Source: DASXYU01 sp036502295 (GTDB lineage Bacteria; Actinomycetota; Actinomycetes; Mycobacteriales; Jatrophihabitantaceae). Taken from it: a stretch of DNA of 37,094 bases. The position numbers were made by a program, and so were the translations under genes. The notes below the pieces were generated by a model. That model made no database searches, was not told the DNA's origin, and worked only from the letters and a program-made list of their open reading frames with translations. Within the stretch, counting starts at the first letter, position 1, and the number at the start of each line of letters is the position of its first letter. Below, one piece after another: positions 8,246 through 18,704 of the stretch. The stretch lies in the NCBI GenBank assembly GCA_036502295.1, contig DASXYU010000073.1, positions 1 to 37,094 on the forward strand, written 5' to 3'.

Positions 8246-9082
8246 ATGAGACTGCGCAAGCTGCGAGCCGCCGAGACGATCGCACCGCTTGGCCGACCGC
8301 TGGTGATCGCACACCGCGGCGCGTCGCACGACTTCGCCGAGCACACGCTGCCCGCCTACGTTGCCGCTATCGACGCCGGGGCAGACGGACTGGAAGCCGA
8401 CGTGCGACTGACCCGCGACGGACATCTCGTCTGCGTGCACGACCGCACGGTGAGCCGCACGACCGATGGCGACGGCGTCGTCGGCGCGTACCGCCTCGAC
8501 GAGCTCAGGGAACTCGAGTTCGGCGAGTGGCACCAGCGCAATCCGCTACGCGGCGTCCGCGTCCTCGAGCTGCGCACGCTGCTCGAACTCGTCCGTGATG
8601 CTCCGCGGCGGACCCAGCTCTTCCTTGAGACGAAACATCCGAACAGGTTCGGCGGCCTGGTGGAGAAGACACTGGTGGACCTGCTCGAGGAGTTCGGCTG
8701 GGCGGGTAAGGCCCGCTATCCGTACCACCCCGACCAACCGGCAACGCCGGACCTCCCCGTAGTAGTGATGAGCTTCAACGCCGTCGCGTTGCGCCGCGTG
8801 AAGATGCTCGCCCCCGAAGTGCCGACGGTGCAGCTCATCGACCACTGGATCCTGCATCGGGCCAATGGCATTCTTCCCTCGGGGGTACCGATCGCCGGTC
8901 CCGGTCTCAAACAGCTTCGTGCCCGTCCGGAGTACGTGGCACGGGCGCACGCGCGCGGCAACCGCGTCTTCACCTGGCCGGTCGACAAGCCGGACGACGT
9001 CGCTTTCGTTCGTCAGCTCGGAGTCGACGCCATCATCACGAGCCGCCCCCGCGACGTGCTGGAGCAGCTCACCGACCGGTGA
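8246..9082 (+). CDS. Glycerophosphodiester phosphodiesterase family protein
   Basis: The 278-aa protein shows the GDPD signature: HRGAS near residue 16, then a GLEADVRLTRDG block with the metal-binding E-x-D pair, then HDRTVSRTTDG. The distal FNAVALRRVK and TWPVDKPDDV segments also belong to the TIM-barrel family. It hydrolyses glycerophosphodiesters to glycerol-3-phosphate and an alcohol. No signal peptide is visible, so it probably acts in the cytosol. It follows the rhodanese gene closely; there is no functional link that I can see. Confidence 0.92.
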   Translation: MRLRKLRAAETIAPLGRPLVIAHRGASHDFAEHTLPAYVAAIDAGADGLEADVRLTRDGHLVCVHDRTVSRTTDGDGVVGAYRLDELRELEFGEWHQRNPLRGVRVLELRTLLELVRDAPRRTQLFLETKHPNRFGGLVEKTLVDLLEEFGWAGKARYPYHPDQPATPDLPVVVMSFNAVALRRVKMLAPEVPTVQLIDHWILHRANGILPSGVPIAGPGLKQLRARPEYVARAHARGNRVFTWPVDKPDDVAFVRQLGVDAIITSRPRDVLEQLTDR

Positions 9083-9115
9083 TCGGAGTTCTCGAAATCA
9101 CGTCGACCACCGTGG

Positions 9116-12100
9116 TCAACCACCGGTGGGGAGGCTGCGCATGATGCGCAACGCCACCGACAACGTCGCGAGATCGACGTGCTCGCGATCGAGCGCCGAG
9201 CGCACGGTGGCCCGCGCCCGCTCAACCCGCTCGGCGTTCGCTTTTGTCCACGTCGTCACCCGCTCGTCGGGCGTGAGCGAGTCGGGCGTGCTGCGCAACA
9301 CCGTCTGCGTGATCGCGGAGAGTGCCGCGTAGACATCGTGCCGAACAGCGGCACGCGCCAACGCCGCCCACCGATCGTCACGCGGCAGACCGGTGATCGC
9401 AACGAGCATCTCGTCGACGAAGAACTCGTCGCTGACGGCGAAGTGCAATTCGGCGATCTCCGCAGCGGAGTGTTCGCTGGAACTCGCAATCTCGACCACA
9501 TCGAGTAGCAGGAATGCGCTGAGCAGTTCGGCGACACGGGTGGCTACCTCGTCCGGCACCCCAAGACCGGCCAGACGCTCTGCCGCACCGCGAATGTCAG
9601 CAAGTTCCGCGCCGCGAACCAGCTCGCTGATCCGCGGACCCAGTTCGCGCAGCGTCGGTGCGAAGCGCTCGACCTCGGCGGCGACATCGGTGATCGGGAA
9701 CCGCACATCGAGAAACCATCGGGTGGCTCGATCGATGAGGCGGCGCACCTCCGAATACGCCGCGTGTTGGGCGGCCACCGGCACCCGGTTGTCGAGTCCC
9801 TCGATCTGGTGCCATAGATCGGGCAGGCCGAAGACTTCGCGAACCACGCTGTACGCGCGGGCGATCTCGGCTGCGTCTGCGCCCGTCTCTTCAGCGGCAC
9901 GGTGAACGAAGGTCGTACCGCTGCGGTTGACCATGTCGTTCACCAGCGAGGTCGTGATGATCTCGCGGCGGAGCGGGTGGTTACCGACATCGTCTGCGAA
10001 GCGTCGCGCGATCGGCACCGGGAAGTACTGCGAGAGGACTCGCTGGAACCACGGCTCGTCCGGGAGTGTGGATCCGACGATGCGATGGGTGAGCGTGAGT
10101 TTCGCGTACGCGGCCAGGACGGCATTCTCCGGAGAGAGAAGCCCGAGGCCCTCCGCGGCGCGCTGCTCCAGTTGCTTGGCGCTCGGCAGGAACTCCAGCT
10201 CCCGGTCCAGCTCCCCGCTGGCAACCAGCACATCGATGAACCGTTCATGCACGCTGATGAGCGCGGGGCTGAGCTTGCGCGCCATACCGAGCAACACGTT
10301 CTGGTCGTAGTTGTCGCGAAGCACCAGGGCCGCCACGTCCTCGGTCACCGACTCCAGCAAGGCGTTACGTTCCTCGCGCGTGAGCCGTCCCGCGGCGACC
10401 GAACGATCGAGGAGGATCTTGAGGTTCACCTCGTGATCGCTGGTGTCGACGCCGGCGGAGTTGTCGATCGCGTCGGTGTTGATGTGCCCGCCGGCATGCG
10501 CGAACTCGATGCGTCCGAGCTGAGTGAGTCCCAGGTTGCCGCCCTCGCCGACCACGCGGGCACGTAGCTGGTTGCCGTTGACCCGGACGGCGTCGTTGGT
10601 CTTGTCGCCGGCCGCGCTCTGCGGTTCGCTCGATGCCTTCACATACGTGCCGATGCCGCCGTTGAAGAGCAGGTCGACCGGTGCCTTGAGGATTGCGTTG
10701 ATCAGCTCGTTCGGGGCGAGAGTCCGGGTGGAGTCCTCGAGGCCGAGCATGCCGCGTACCTGTGCAGTGAGGACGATGGACTTCTCCGTCCTCGCAAAGA
10801 CACCACCACCGTCGGAGATGAGTGAGCGGTCGTAGTCGGCCCAGCTTGATCGAGGCAGCTCGAACAACCGACGACGCTCCGCGAACGACGCGGCAGCATC
10901 AGGGGACGGATCGAGAAAGACGTGCCTGTGGTCGAAGGCGGCGACGAGGAGCGTCTGCCCGGAACGGAGCATCCCGTTGCCGAAAACGTCGCCGGACATG
11001 TCACCGATGCCGACGACCGTGAACGGCTGGCTCTGCACGTCGATGCCGAGTTCGCGAAAGTGGTACTTCACCGACTCCCACGCACCACGGGCCGTGATGC
11101 CGATCGCCTTGTGGTCATAGCCCTGCGAACCGCCCGAGGCGAATGCGTCGCCGAGCCAGTACCCGTACTCGGTTGCGATGTCGTTAGCGATGTCGCTGAA
11201 GGTCGCGGTGCCCTTGTCGGCCGCGACCACGAGGTAGGGGTCGTCGCCGTCGTAACGCCGGACACGGTCGGGCGTCACCACCCGCTGCCCTGCCGCCTCA
11301 TCGGCATCGACGACATAGTTGTCGGTGACGTCGAGCAGGCAGGAGATGAAGGTGCGATAGCAGGCGACGCCCTCGGCCATCCACGCGTCGCGGTCCACCG
11401 TCGCATCCAGGAGTTGCTTGGGGACGAAGCCGCCCTTCGAGCCGGTCGGCACGATGACCGCGTTCTTCACCATCTGCGCCTTCACCAGACCAAGGACCTC
11501 GGTGCGGAAATCCTCGGGCCGGTCCGACCAGCGAATGCCACCACGGGCGACAGCACCGAAACGCAGGTGCACGCCCTCGACCCTCGGGGAATAGACCCAG
11601 ATCTCGAACTTCGGACGCGGCTCGGGGAGGACGGCGATGGCGGACGGCTCAAGCTTGAGGGCGAGCGCAGTACGCCTGTTGCCCGCATGGTCGTGCTGGT
11701 AGGCGTTGGTCCGCAAGGTGGCCTGCACCAGGCCCAGCAGCGTGCGCAGGATCGCGTCCTGATCCAGGCTCGTCACCGCGGTGAGGCCCGACTCGACCTC
11801 GTCGACCAGAGAGGACGTATCGACCTCGGGCCGCTCCGGATCGAAACGCGCCTCGAAGAGTTCGACGAGGCGAACGGCGATGTCGCTGTGCTCCACCAGC
11901 GCACGCTCGATGTAACCCTGGCTGTACGGGGTTCCTGCCTGGCGCAGGTACTTCGCGTAGGCGCGAAGCACGTTCACCTGCCACCAATCGAGGGTGGTAC
12001 GCACAACGAGTGCGTTGAAACCGTCCTGCTCGATCCGCTCACGCCAGAGCAGTTCGATCGCCTCGACGACGGCGGACTCACGCTCGCCGTCGAGGCCGAT

Positions 12101-13873
12101 GCCGGTGGGTAGGCGCAGCCCGAAGTCGTAGATCCACATGTTTGGTTGTGCGCCGGGCAGCTCGAAAGCATAAGGACGCTCGTCCAGTACCTCTATCCCC
12201 ATCAGCGCGAAGATCGGCAGCGTGCGTGCCAGGCTCACCGCTTGGCCGCTGCGGAAGACCTTCAAGCGCCGGTCGGCAAGCTCGTCCTCAGCGGGCTCGG
12301 GAGTGTAGAGCCTGAAGGTGAGGCCGTCCTCGGCCGGCAGGCCGACGAGGACGAGCAGGTCGTCGACGCCCCGCGCCGCGGAGAAGTCCTCCTTGTACGC
12401 CTCGGGTATCGCGCCACGAAAAGTCGCGCGCAGCCGTTCGGCGGTCACGGCATCGCACCGGCCCCGGAGCCGTTCGAAGAGTTCCTCGCTCCAGCCGCGC
12501 GTGACGCGCGCGACCTCGTCCTCGATCGGCGCACGCTCGGGCTGGGGCGGGATGACGCCGGGACGCATCGCGATGAGCAGCTTCATGCGCGCAAGGCCAA
12601 GTTCGACGATGCGGTCATCGCGGTCGATCACGTCGCCGGGCCAGTGCCGCGCGATGACGGCCTCGACCCGCCGGCGCGTCTCGGGGCCGAAGCGGTCGGC
12701 CGGGAAGTAGACGAGGACGGTGACGAAGTCGCGGTTGAGGTGGACCCGCGCGAAGACGCCGACAGCCCTGTGATCGGCGCGGGCGACCACGAGCTGCGCC
12801 AGCCTGAGCAGATCGCCGGTCGGCGCTTCGAGCAGCTCGTCACGCGGGAGCGTGTGCAGCGCGGAGAGCAGCCTGCGGCCGGAGTGGCTCTCCTCGCGGA
12901 CGCCGGCGCGCTGCAGGATCTCGGCGAGGCGGCGGCGCACCATCGGCACCCGAGTCACGGCCAGGTCGTCCTCGTCCGCGAGCAGGCCGAGGAAGACGTG
13001 CACCAGCTGGGGGCGTCCGTGCCCTGGGGGAGTGACCACGGTGACGCAGTCGTAGCGTGCACGGCGCTTCACGGTCGAGGTGAGCGGTGACTTGAAGATC
13101 ACCAACGGTGCACCGCTGCGGAACGCGGGGAGCAGTTCGATGGATGAGATGTTCGCCGCGCCGCGCAGCACCCCCTCGACCGCGGCCTTCTTGGCGTGCG
13201 CCAGCGGGTTCGCAAGGTCCTTCGCCGAGTAGACGGTGTGGCCGAGGACGAGGTAGTTGCTGTCCGCGAGCCAGGCCAGGAGGTCGCCGGCTTCAGTGCT
13301 TGTCTCACGGTCGAACTCACCGGGATCGGTGCGCAACTCACCGGCAAGAACAGTCAGCCGGTCGATCATCGCGGCGCGATCTGCCGCAGCGAACTGCACG
13401 TCGGCGAGGACGCGCCTCAGACCCGCCTCGATGGTGTCGCGTTGCTCCTCGGGGAGCAGGTCGACTTCGATGTGCATCCACGACTCGACCGTGGCACCTG
13501 CCGGTAGTTCGGCAGTGTCGTCGAGATCGTGGACGGTGAGCAGGGCACCGTCCTCACCTCGGCTCACGACAAGCTGAGGGTGCAGGACGAGGGCAGCGGG
13601 CCGGCCGATCCGGGCGAGTTCTTCGCGGATGGAGTCGACGAGGTAGGCGACGTCGGTGGTGACGATCTCGATGGCGCTCGTCCTGCCGTCGAGGTCGGCG
13701 ACGCTCAGCAGGGTTTCGCCGGCGGAGCGACTACGCCCGAGCCGAAGCGCCGCTTCGGCGATCACCCGCAGCTGGTCGTCGTCCTGCCCGGGGAGGTCGA
13801 CCGAGGCATGCGCGAGGTAACGCCTGTGAAAGACCGCCTCATCGACACCCACTAAGCCATCCTCGCACTGCAT
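9116..13873 (-). CDS. gdh: Large NAD-dependent glutamate dehydrogenase
   Basis: At 1585 residues this fits the GDH_180 (bacterial NAD-GDH) class of about 1,600 aa. The long N-terminal regulatory region leads into the catalytic core with GGIRWSDRPEDFRTEVLGL, the lysine motif VPTGSKGGFV, and a nucleotide-binding region VVGIGDMSGDVFGNGML. The enzyme deaminates glutamate to 2-oxoglutarate in the cytosol. ATG 13873 is preceded closely by GGAAGG; a GTG seven codons in, preceded by GAGGATGG, is a possible alternative. The gene is a single transcription unit; a nested repeat lies directly upstream and may be its operator. Confidence 0.96.
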   Translation of the reverse strand: MQCEDGLVGVDEAVFHRRYLAHASVDLPGQDDDQLRVIAEAALRLGRSRSAGETLLSVADLDGRTSAIEIVTTDVAYLVDSIREELARIGRPAALVLHPQLVVSRGEDGALLTVHDLDDTAELPAGATVESWMHIEVDLLPEEQRDTIEAGLRRVLADVQFAAADRAAMIDRLTVLAGELRTDPGEFDRETSTEAGDLLAWLADSNYLVLGHTVYSAKDLANPLAHAKKAAVEGVLRGAANISSIELLPAFRSGAPLVIFKSPLTSTVKRRARYDCVTVVTPPGHGRPQLVHVFLGLLADEDDLAVTRVPMVRRRLAEILQRAGVREESHSGRRLLSALHTLPRDELLEAPTGDLLRLAQLVVARADHRAVGVFARVHLNRDFVTVLVYFPADRFGPETRRRVEAVIARHWPGDVIDRDDRIVELGLARMKLLIAMRPGVIPPQPERAPIEDEVARVTRGWSEELFERLRGRCDAVTAERLRATFRGAIPEAYKEDFSAARGVDDLLVLVGLPAEDGLTFRLYTPEPAEDELADRRLKVFRSGQAVSLARTLPIFALMGIEVLDERPYAFELPGAQPNMWIYDFGLRLPTGIGLDGERESAVVEAIELLWRERIEQDGFNALVVRTTLDWWQVNVLRAYAKYLRQAGTPYSQGYIERALVEHSDIAVRLVELFEARFDPERPEVDTSSLVDEVESGLTAVTSLDQDAILRTLLGLVQATLRTNAYQHDHAGNRRTALALKLEPSAIAVLPEPRPKFEIWVYSPRVEGVHLRFGAVARGGIRWSDRPEDFRTEVLGLVKAQMVKNAVIVPTGSKGGFVPKQLLDATVDRDAWMAEGVACYRTFISCLLDVTDNYVVDADEAAGQRVVTPDRVRRYDGDDPYLVVAADKGTATFSDIANDIATEYGYWLGDAFASGGSQGYDHKAIGITARGAWESVKYHFRELGIDVQSQPFTVVGIGDMSGDVFGNGMLRSGQTLLVAAFDHRHVFLDPSPDAAASFAERRRLFELPRSSWADYDRSLISDGGGVFARTEKSIVLTAQVRGMLGLEDSTRTLAPNELINAILKAPVDLLFNGGIGTYVKASSEPQSAAGDKTNDAVRVNGNQLRARVVGEGGNLGLTQLGRIEFAHAGGHINTDAIDNSAGVDTSDHEVNLKILLDRSVAAGRLTREERNALLESVTEDVAALVLRDNYDQNVLLGMARKLSPALISVHERFIDVLVASGELDRELEFLPSAKQLEQRAAEGLGLLSPENAVLAAYAKLTLTHRIVGSTLPDEPWFQRVLSQYFPVPIARRFADDVGNHPLRREIITTSLVNDMVNRSGTTFVHRAAEETGADAAEIARAYSVVREVFGLPDLWHQIEGLDNRVPVAAQHAAYSEVRRLIDRATRWFLDVRFPITDVAAEVERFAPTLRELGPRISELVRGAELADIRGAAERLAGLGVPDEVATRVAELLSAFLLLDVVEIASSSEHSAAEIAELHFAVSDEFFVDEMLVAITGLPRDDRWAALARAAVRHDVYAALSAITQTVLRSTPDSLTPDERVTTWTKANAERVERARATVRSALDREHVDLATLSVALRIMRSLPTGG

Positions 13874-13891
13874 CCTTCCAAGTTCATGCGT

Positions 13892-13960
13892 TGAGTGGTC
13901 AGTTGTAGCGCCGAGCGGTCAGTAATTGGTGACCACTCGACGGCATAGGTGACCACTCGG
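13892..13960. repeat. Nested direct/inverted repeat upstream of gdh
   Basis: Four copies of the core GAG(T/C)GGTCA are present. Two lie in one orientation (from 13892 and 13912, reading TGAGTGGTCAGT and CGAGCGGTCAGT). Two lie in the other (from 13928 and 13948, both GGTGACCACTCG). Each pair has a 20-nt period. As RNA or single-stranded DNA, the inner and outer copies can pair as two nested stems. It sits between the stop of the metallophosphoesterase gene and the gdh start, so it could be a gdh operator with two-turn spacing, a terminator, or a dispersed palindromic element. Confidence 0.7.
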
Positions 13961-13968
13961 CGGGAGGG

Positions 13969-15561
13969 TCAGTTCGTGAAGGGGTCGGGGAAGGCGAGCA
14001 GGACGTTGCGCTCATCCCAGCCACCCAGCCGCGGGTCGTGCTCGATGCCGCTCTCCCGCCACTTCCACCCGTTCGCGGCAAGCTCACGGGACAGCCCCGC
14101 GAGGGCGGTGGGCGCGCTGATCGATCCGCTCCACGGCAGTTCGCCGCCGTGGTCGAGCATCGTCGCCGCGATGGTGAGGACGCCCGCCTCGGCGTCGCGG
14201 AGCAACTCGATGATCCGTCCCTGCTGCGGCCAGTCGACGAGCGCGGGCGCGGTGATCTCCCACCACGGGTCGTGCGGTAGGACGGCGGTCATGTGGGTGT
14301 GGCCGTTCACCCAGAGGACGACGCTCGGGTGTCTCGCCAGCTCGGCTTCGAGCTCGGCGCCGAGGACGCGCCGGCCCGCGCCTTCGGTCGTGATGTCGTT
14401 GATCAGAGTGCTCAGCGGGTGATGACTGGCCAGCACCACGTAGCGGCGCTCGGCGTCAGCGGCCTCGAGCTCGCGTCGCAGCCAGCTGAACTGCTCCTCA
14501 TCGAGAGAGCCCTGCCAGCCGCCATGCTCGTCCACCGTGTCGAGGACGAGCAGCGTGACGATCTCGGTCGCGTCGAAGCGGTAGTAGGGCCGGTCGTCCT
14601 CACCGAAGCCGTGTCCTGCCGGCCGTGCCTCGGGGTGACGGTGAGCGGCAACGAACTCGGCCCGCGTGACCGGCTGGCGCGACTTGTCCGGCGTCACCTC
14701 GCGGAAGATCATCTCGCTGAAGCGGACGATCGCCGCCGGATCCAGGGCATCGACACCTGCGACGAACTCTTCGGCCGCCTCGTCGCTCCAGGCCACCGGA
14801 ACGGCGACGGCCTTCACCGAGCCGATGGAGTGCTCTGCGAGCGCCTCCGGCGGGACAGTGCCCTGCAGCAGCTTGTCGTGGTTGCCATGCACCGCGAGCC
14901 ACGGGATCGAGAGCCCCTGCGCGAAGAATGCGGCGCGTGCCGCGTCGAGCAGCCCGGGCACTGTCGGGAATCCGTAGTCCGAGCGGAGGATGTCGGGACG
15001 TCCTCCCTCGGGATGCCAGAAGCGCTCGCCGGTGCCGAGTTCGCCGTCCTCATCCATCACGCCCTCGTAGCGGGTGAGGTCGCCGGAGTCGGGACGAACC
15101 TCGCCGCCGTCCATCACGCGCAGATACCACTCCAGCTCGTTGCCCTGGGCGTTGTCGATGTTGTCGCCGGTGGCAATCGCGAACTGCAGCGGGGCACCGC
15201 CGACCGGGCCGTGCGCCACCGCGTTGACTGCCTGCACCATCGCGTCGGCCACGTGGGTCGTCAGGATCTCCTGCGGCCGGTAGCTCGGACCGTCCGGGGC
15301 GAGCCAGTGGTCGAGATACTCGGTACGCGCCGGTGACTGCGCATCGCAGACGTGGATGTCGGAGAGATGCGCAAAGGTCAGCAGCACCTCACCTCCGGCG
15401 GAGGCGATCGCAACCCCACGCGCACCGTGCGCCTGCCCCGGACCAGCAACGAGAGGACGCCAGCCACCTGCGCCAGGGGCACCCCCGACGATCGTCCTCT
15501 CAGCCGTCGTCGGATGACGTGGTCCCTGAGTAGGACGCGAAGCGTCCGTGTCGAAGGGCAC
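13969..15561 (-). CDS. TIGR03767-type metallophosphoesterase
   Basis: The calcineurin-like metal motifs are spread through about 530 residues: LSDIHVCD, ATGDNIDN, HGNHDKL, ASHHPLS and NGHTHM. The N-terminal TTAERTI and PLVAGPGQAHGAR segments and SDIHVCDAQSPAR match my memory of the TIGR03767 family, whose members have long inserts and often a Tat signal. No twin-arginine or other signal is visible here, so it should act in the cytosol. The start is unclear: GTG 15561 lies 1 nt after the ABC ATPase stop, and a TTG at 15591 would overlap it. The position as last gene of an importer operon suggests that it cleaves an imported phosphoester. Confidence 0.82.
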   Translation of the reverse strand: MPFDTDASRPTQGPRHPTTAERTIVGGAPGAGGWRPLVAGPGQAHGARGVAIASAGGEVLLTFAHLSDIHVCDAQSPARTEYLDHWLAPDGPSYRPQEILTTHVADAMVQAVNAVAHGPVGGAPLQFAIATGDNIDNAQGNELEWYLRVMDGGEVRPDSGDLTRYEGVMDEDGELGTGERFWHPEGGRPDILRSDYGFPTVPGLLDAARAAFFAQGLSIPWLAVHGNHDKLLQGTVPPEALAEHSIGSVKAVAVPVAWSDEAAEEFVAGVDALDPAAIVRFSEMIFREVTPDKSRQPVTRAEFVAAHRHPEARPAGHGFGEDDRPYYRFDATEIVTLLVLDTVDEHGGWQGSLDEEQFSWLRRELEAADAERRYVVLASHHPLSTLINDITTEGAGRRVLGAELEAELARHPSVVLWVNGHTHMTAVLPHDPWWEITAPALVDWPQQGRIIELLRDAEAGVLTIAATMLDHGGELPWSGSISAPTALAGLSRELAANGWKWRESGIEHDPRLGGWDERNVLLAFPDPFTN

Positions 15562-15562
15562 G

Positions 15563-16770
<1,208 letters not shown>

Positions 16771-16774
<4 letters not shown>

Positions 16775-17670
16775 GACGTCCCCTTCGCAGATCTGGTGCG
16801 GCCGAAGGCGGTGATGATGAGCAGGAAGCCCCAGGTGATGGCCAGGGAGAGGATCGAGACCCCGACGGCGAGCTGTCCGTCGTCGTTGTTGAACTGGAAG
16901 ATCCAGACCGTGAACGGGCGGAACTGCATGATGCTCGCGACGGTGAACTCGCCGAAGGCCATCGCGAAGGCGAGGAAGGCCGAGTTGAGTACCGAGGTGC
17001 GTAGCGAGGGCAGCGCGACGAAGAAGATCACCTTCACCCAGGACGACCCGAGACCGCGGGCCGCCTCGACGAGAGTGCCGATCGAACTCGTGCGCAGTCC
17101 CGCATCCAGGGCCCGGTAGGTGAAGGGCAGCGCGAGCACCACATAAAGCAGCGGCAGGATCATCGGCGTCGTCCCCAGTCCCGGGAACGAACTGTTCTGC
17201 AGCCAGTTGATGAGGCTCTGCGGCCACGTCCCCTCAAGCTGGTTGGGACCCCAGCTGAGCACCGTCATCACCCCGACGACGAGGACGACCGGCGGCACGA
17301 CCAGCGGCAGCAGGCAGGCGATCTCGACGATCCGCCGGGCACCGCGCAGCTTGAGGTGGATGAGCAGCGAGGTCGGCACCATCAGCACGAGGGTGAAGAC
17401 GACGGTGAGGACGGAGATCCGCAGCGACAGCAGGAACGCCTCGTCGAACCCGGGCTGCGAGAACATCGCGGTGAAGGCATGCAGCCGCACGCCCTGCGCC
17501 TTGTTGTAGAGCGCGAACCAGAGCGCGCCGCCGAGTGGGACGAAGAAGTACAGCGCGGCGATGAAGAGCACCACGGGACGGAAGACACCGATCCGGCGAG
17601 GGATGCGTAGGCGGGGCGATCTGTCGAAGACCTCGGGCGGGCCCTCGGGAGTCAGGACTGCAACGCTCAT
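16771..17670 (-). CDS. ABC importer permease, second subunit
   Basis: This 299-aa membrane protein starts at the MSVAVLTPEG Met, 5 nt after the upstream permease stop. An N-terminal cytoplasmic segment of about 35 residues leads into six predicted membrane helices. The EAA loop EAARGLGSSWVKVIF, which contacts the ATPase, is near residues 200-215. It is of the PotC/FbpB kind (spermidine/putrescine, iron, phosphonate or thiamine importers). The longer upstream open frame is not coding because it overlaps the preceding permease in another frame. Confidence 0.92.
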
Positions 17671-17675
17671 GTCGT

Positions 17676-18704
17676 TTAGTGGCTCAGCCACCGCGCCGTC
17701 CTCCGCTCCATGAGCTGGTAGATCAGCGTCAGCGGAATGACGATGACGATCATCATCGTTGCCAGCGCGGCCGCGATGTGCTTGGTGTCGGGTCCGGAGA
17801 GGACGTTGCCGTTGAGCTGCTGGTTGATCTGCAGCGGCGTGATCGGCAGCGTCCCGTTGGTGAGCGCGTAGGCGGTTGCGTACGCGGAGAAGGACGAGCA
17901 GAACAGCAGCGCGATCGAGCCGATGACGTTGGGCATGAGCACCGGGCCGGCGACGTGGCGCCAGTAGTGCCAGCGGTTGGCGCCGAGGTTCGACGCCGCC
18001 TCCTGCCACTGCGGCCGGAGCCCTTCCAGGGCGGGCGCGATGACGAGGACCATCAGCGGAACCATGAAGTACAGGTAGACGAGTTCGACGCCGTGCACCG
18101 AGTAGAGGTTGAAGTGGTCGGCGAGGTTGAAGCCGACGTGCTTGGAGAGCTTCGTCAGCGTGCCGGCGGTGCCGAGCGTGCAGACGAAGAGGAAGGCGAG
18201 CGGCAGGCCGCCGAAGTTCGCGAGCACCGCCGAGGAGCTCATCACCAGCTGCTTGAAGATCGACGACCCTCCCCTGGCGGCTCCGCCGCCACTGCTCACG
18301 ATCGCCCAGGCGAGGACGGTGCCGCAGATCGCGGCCGCGACCGCGGTGAAGATCGAGATTTCGATCGAGCTCTTGAGCCCGTCGAAGAAGATGCCGTGGA
18401 CGGCGTTATTCAGGTACTTCCACGTGAAGCTCGCGTGCTGCGCAGGCACCACGGGCTGGGCCGGCGTCGGAGCCTGCCCCAGCAGACCGCCGGGTTGCCC
18501 CGGCACGGCAGGACGCCCTGCGACCTCGGGGCTGCGGAACGCGAGCCAGAGCATCGCTCCTGTCGGCAGCAGGAAGAAGACCGCGTAGAAGAGCGTGAAG
18601 GGCAGCAAGCCGACGCTCGCCAGGCTCGGCAGACGCCACCCGCGTAGCCGTCGGGGGGCAGCCGTTGCCGGCCGCCCCCCTCCGGTTGCGATTACTGCGG
18701 TCAC
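17676..18704 (-). CDS. ABC importer permease, first subunit
   Basis: The 342-aa protein starts at GTG in a GTGA overlap with the stop of the substrate-binding protein gene. It has a first helix (LLPFTLFYAVFFLLP), then a long Pro/Gly/Gln/Ala-rich external insertion of about 40 residues before the remaining helices, and the EAA loop EAASNLGANRWHYW near residues 235-250. It pairs with the second permease to form the channel. The proline-rich external insertion between helices 1 and 2 is unusual and could contact the lipoprotein receptor. Confidence 0.92.
   Translation of the reverse strand: MTAVIATGGGRPATAAPRRLRGWRLPSLASVGLLPFTLFYAVFFLLPTGAMLWLAFRSPEVAGRPAVPGQPGGLLGQAPTPAQPVVPAQHASFTWKYLNNAVHGIFFDGLKSSIEISIFTAVAAAICGTVLAWAIVSSGGGAARGGSSIFKQLVMSSSAVLANFGGLPLAFLFVCTLGTAGTLTKLSKHVGFNLADHFNLYSVHGVELVYLYFMVPLMVLVIAPALEGLRPQWQEAASNLGANRWHYWRHVAGPVLMPNVIGSIALLFCSSFSAYATAYALTNGTLPITPLQINQQLNGNVLSGPDTKHIAAALATMMIVIVIPLTLIYQLMERRTARWLSH

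Noticed and set aside
10922..12112. A 396-aa open frame on the plus strand opposite gdh, and several similar long antisense frames at 9902-10567, 12146-13090, 14293-15336, 17679-18647 and 18665-19750
   Set aside because: They lie fully inside well-supported genes on the other strand. Their products are rich in Arg, Asp, Val, Gly and His with no domain, as expected for the complement of high-GC codons.
16775..17227. The upstream extension of the ABC ATPase frame, and the extensions of both permease frames (17671-18009, 18705-19034)
   Set aside because: These parts overlap the neighbouring operon gene in another frame and have random composition. The true starts are the ATGA/GTGA overlaps or the close starts after the previous stop.
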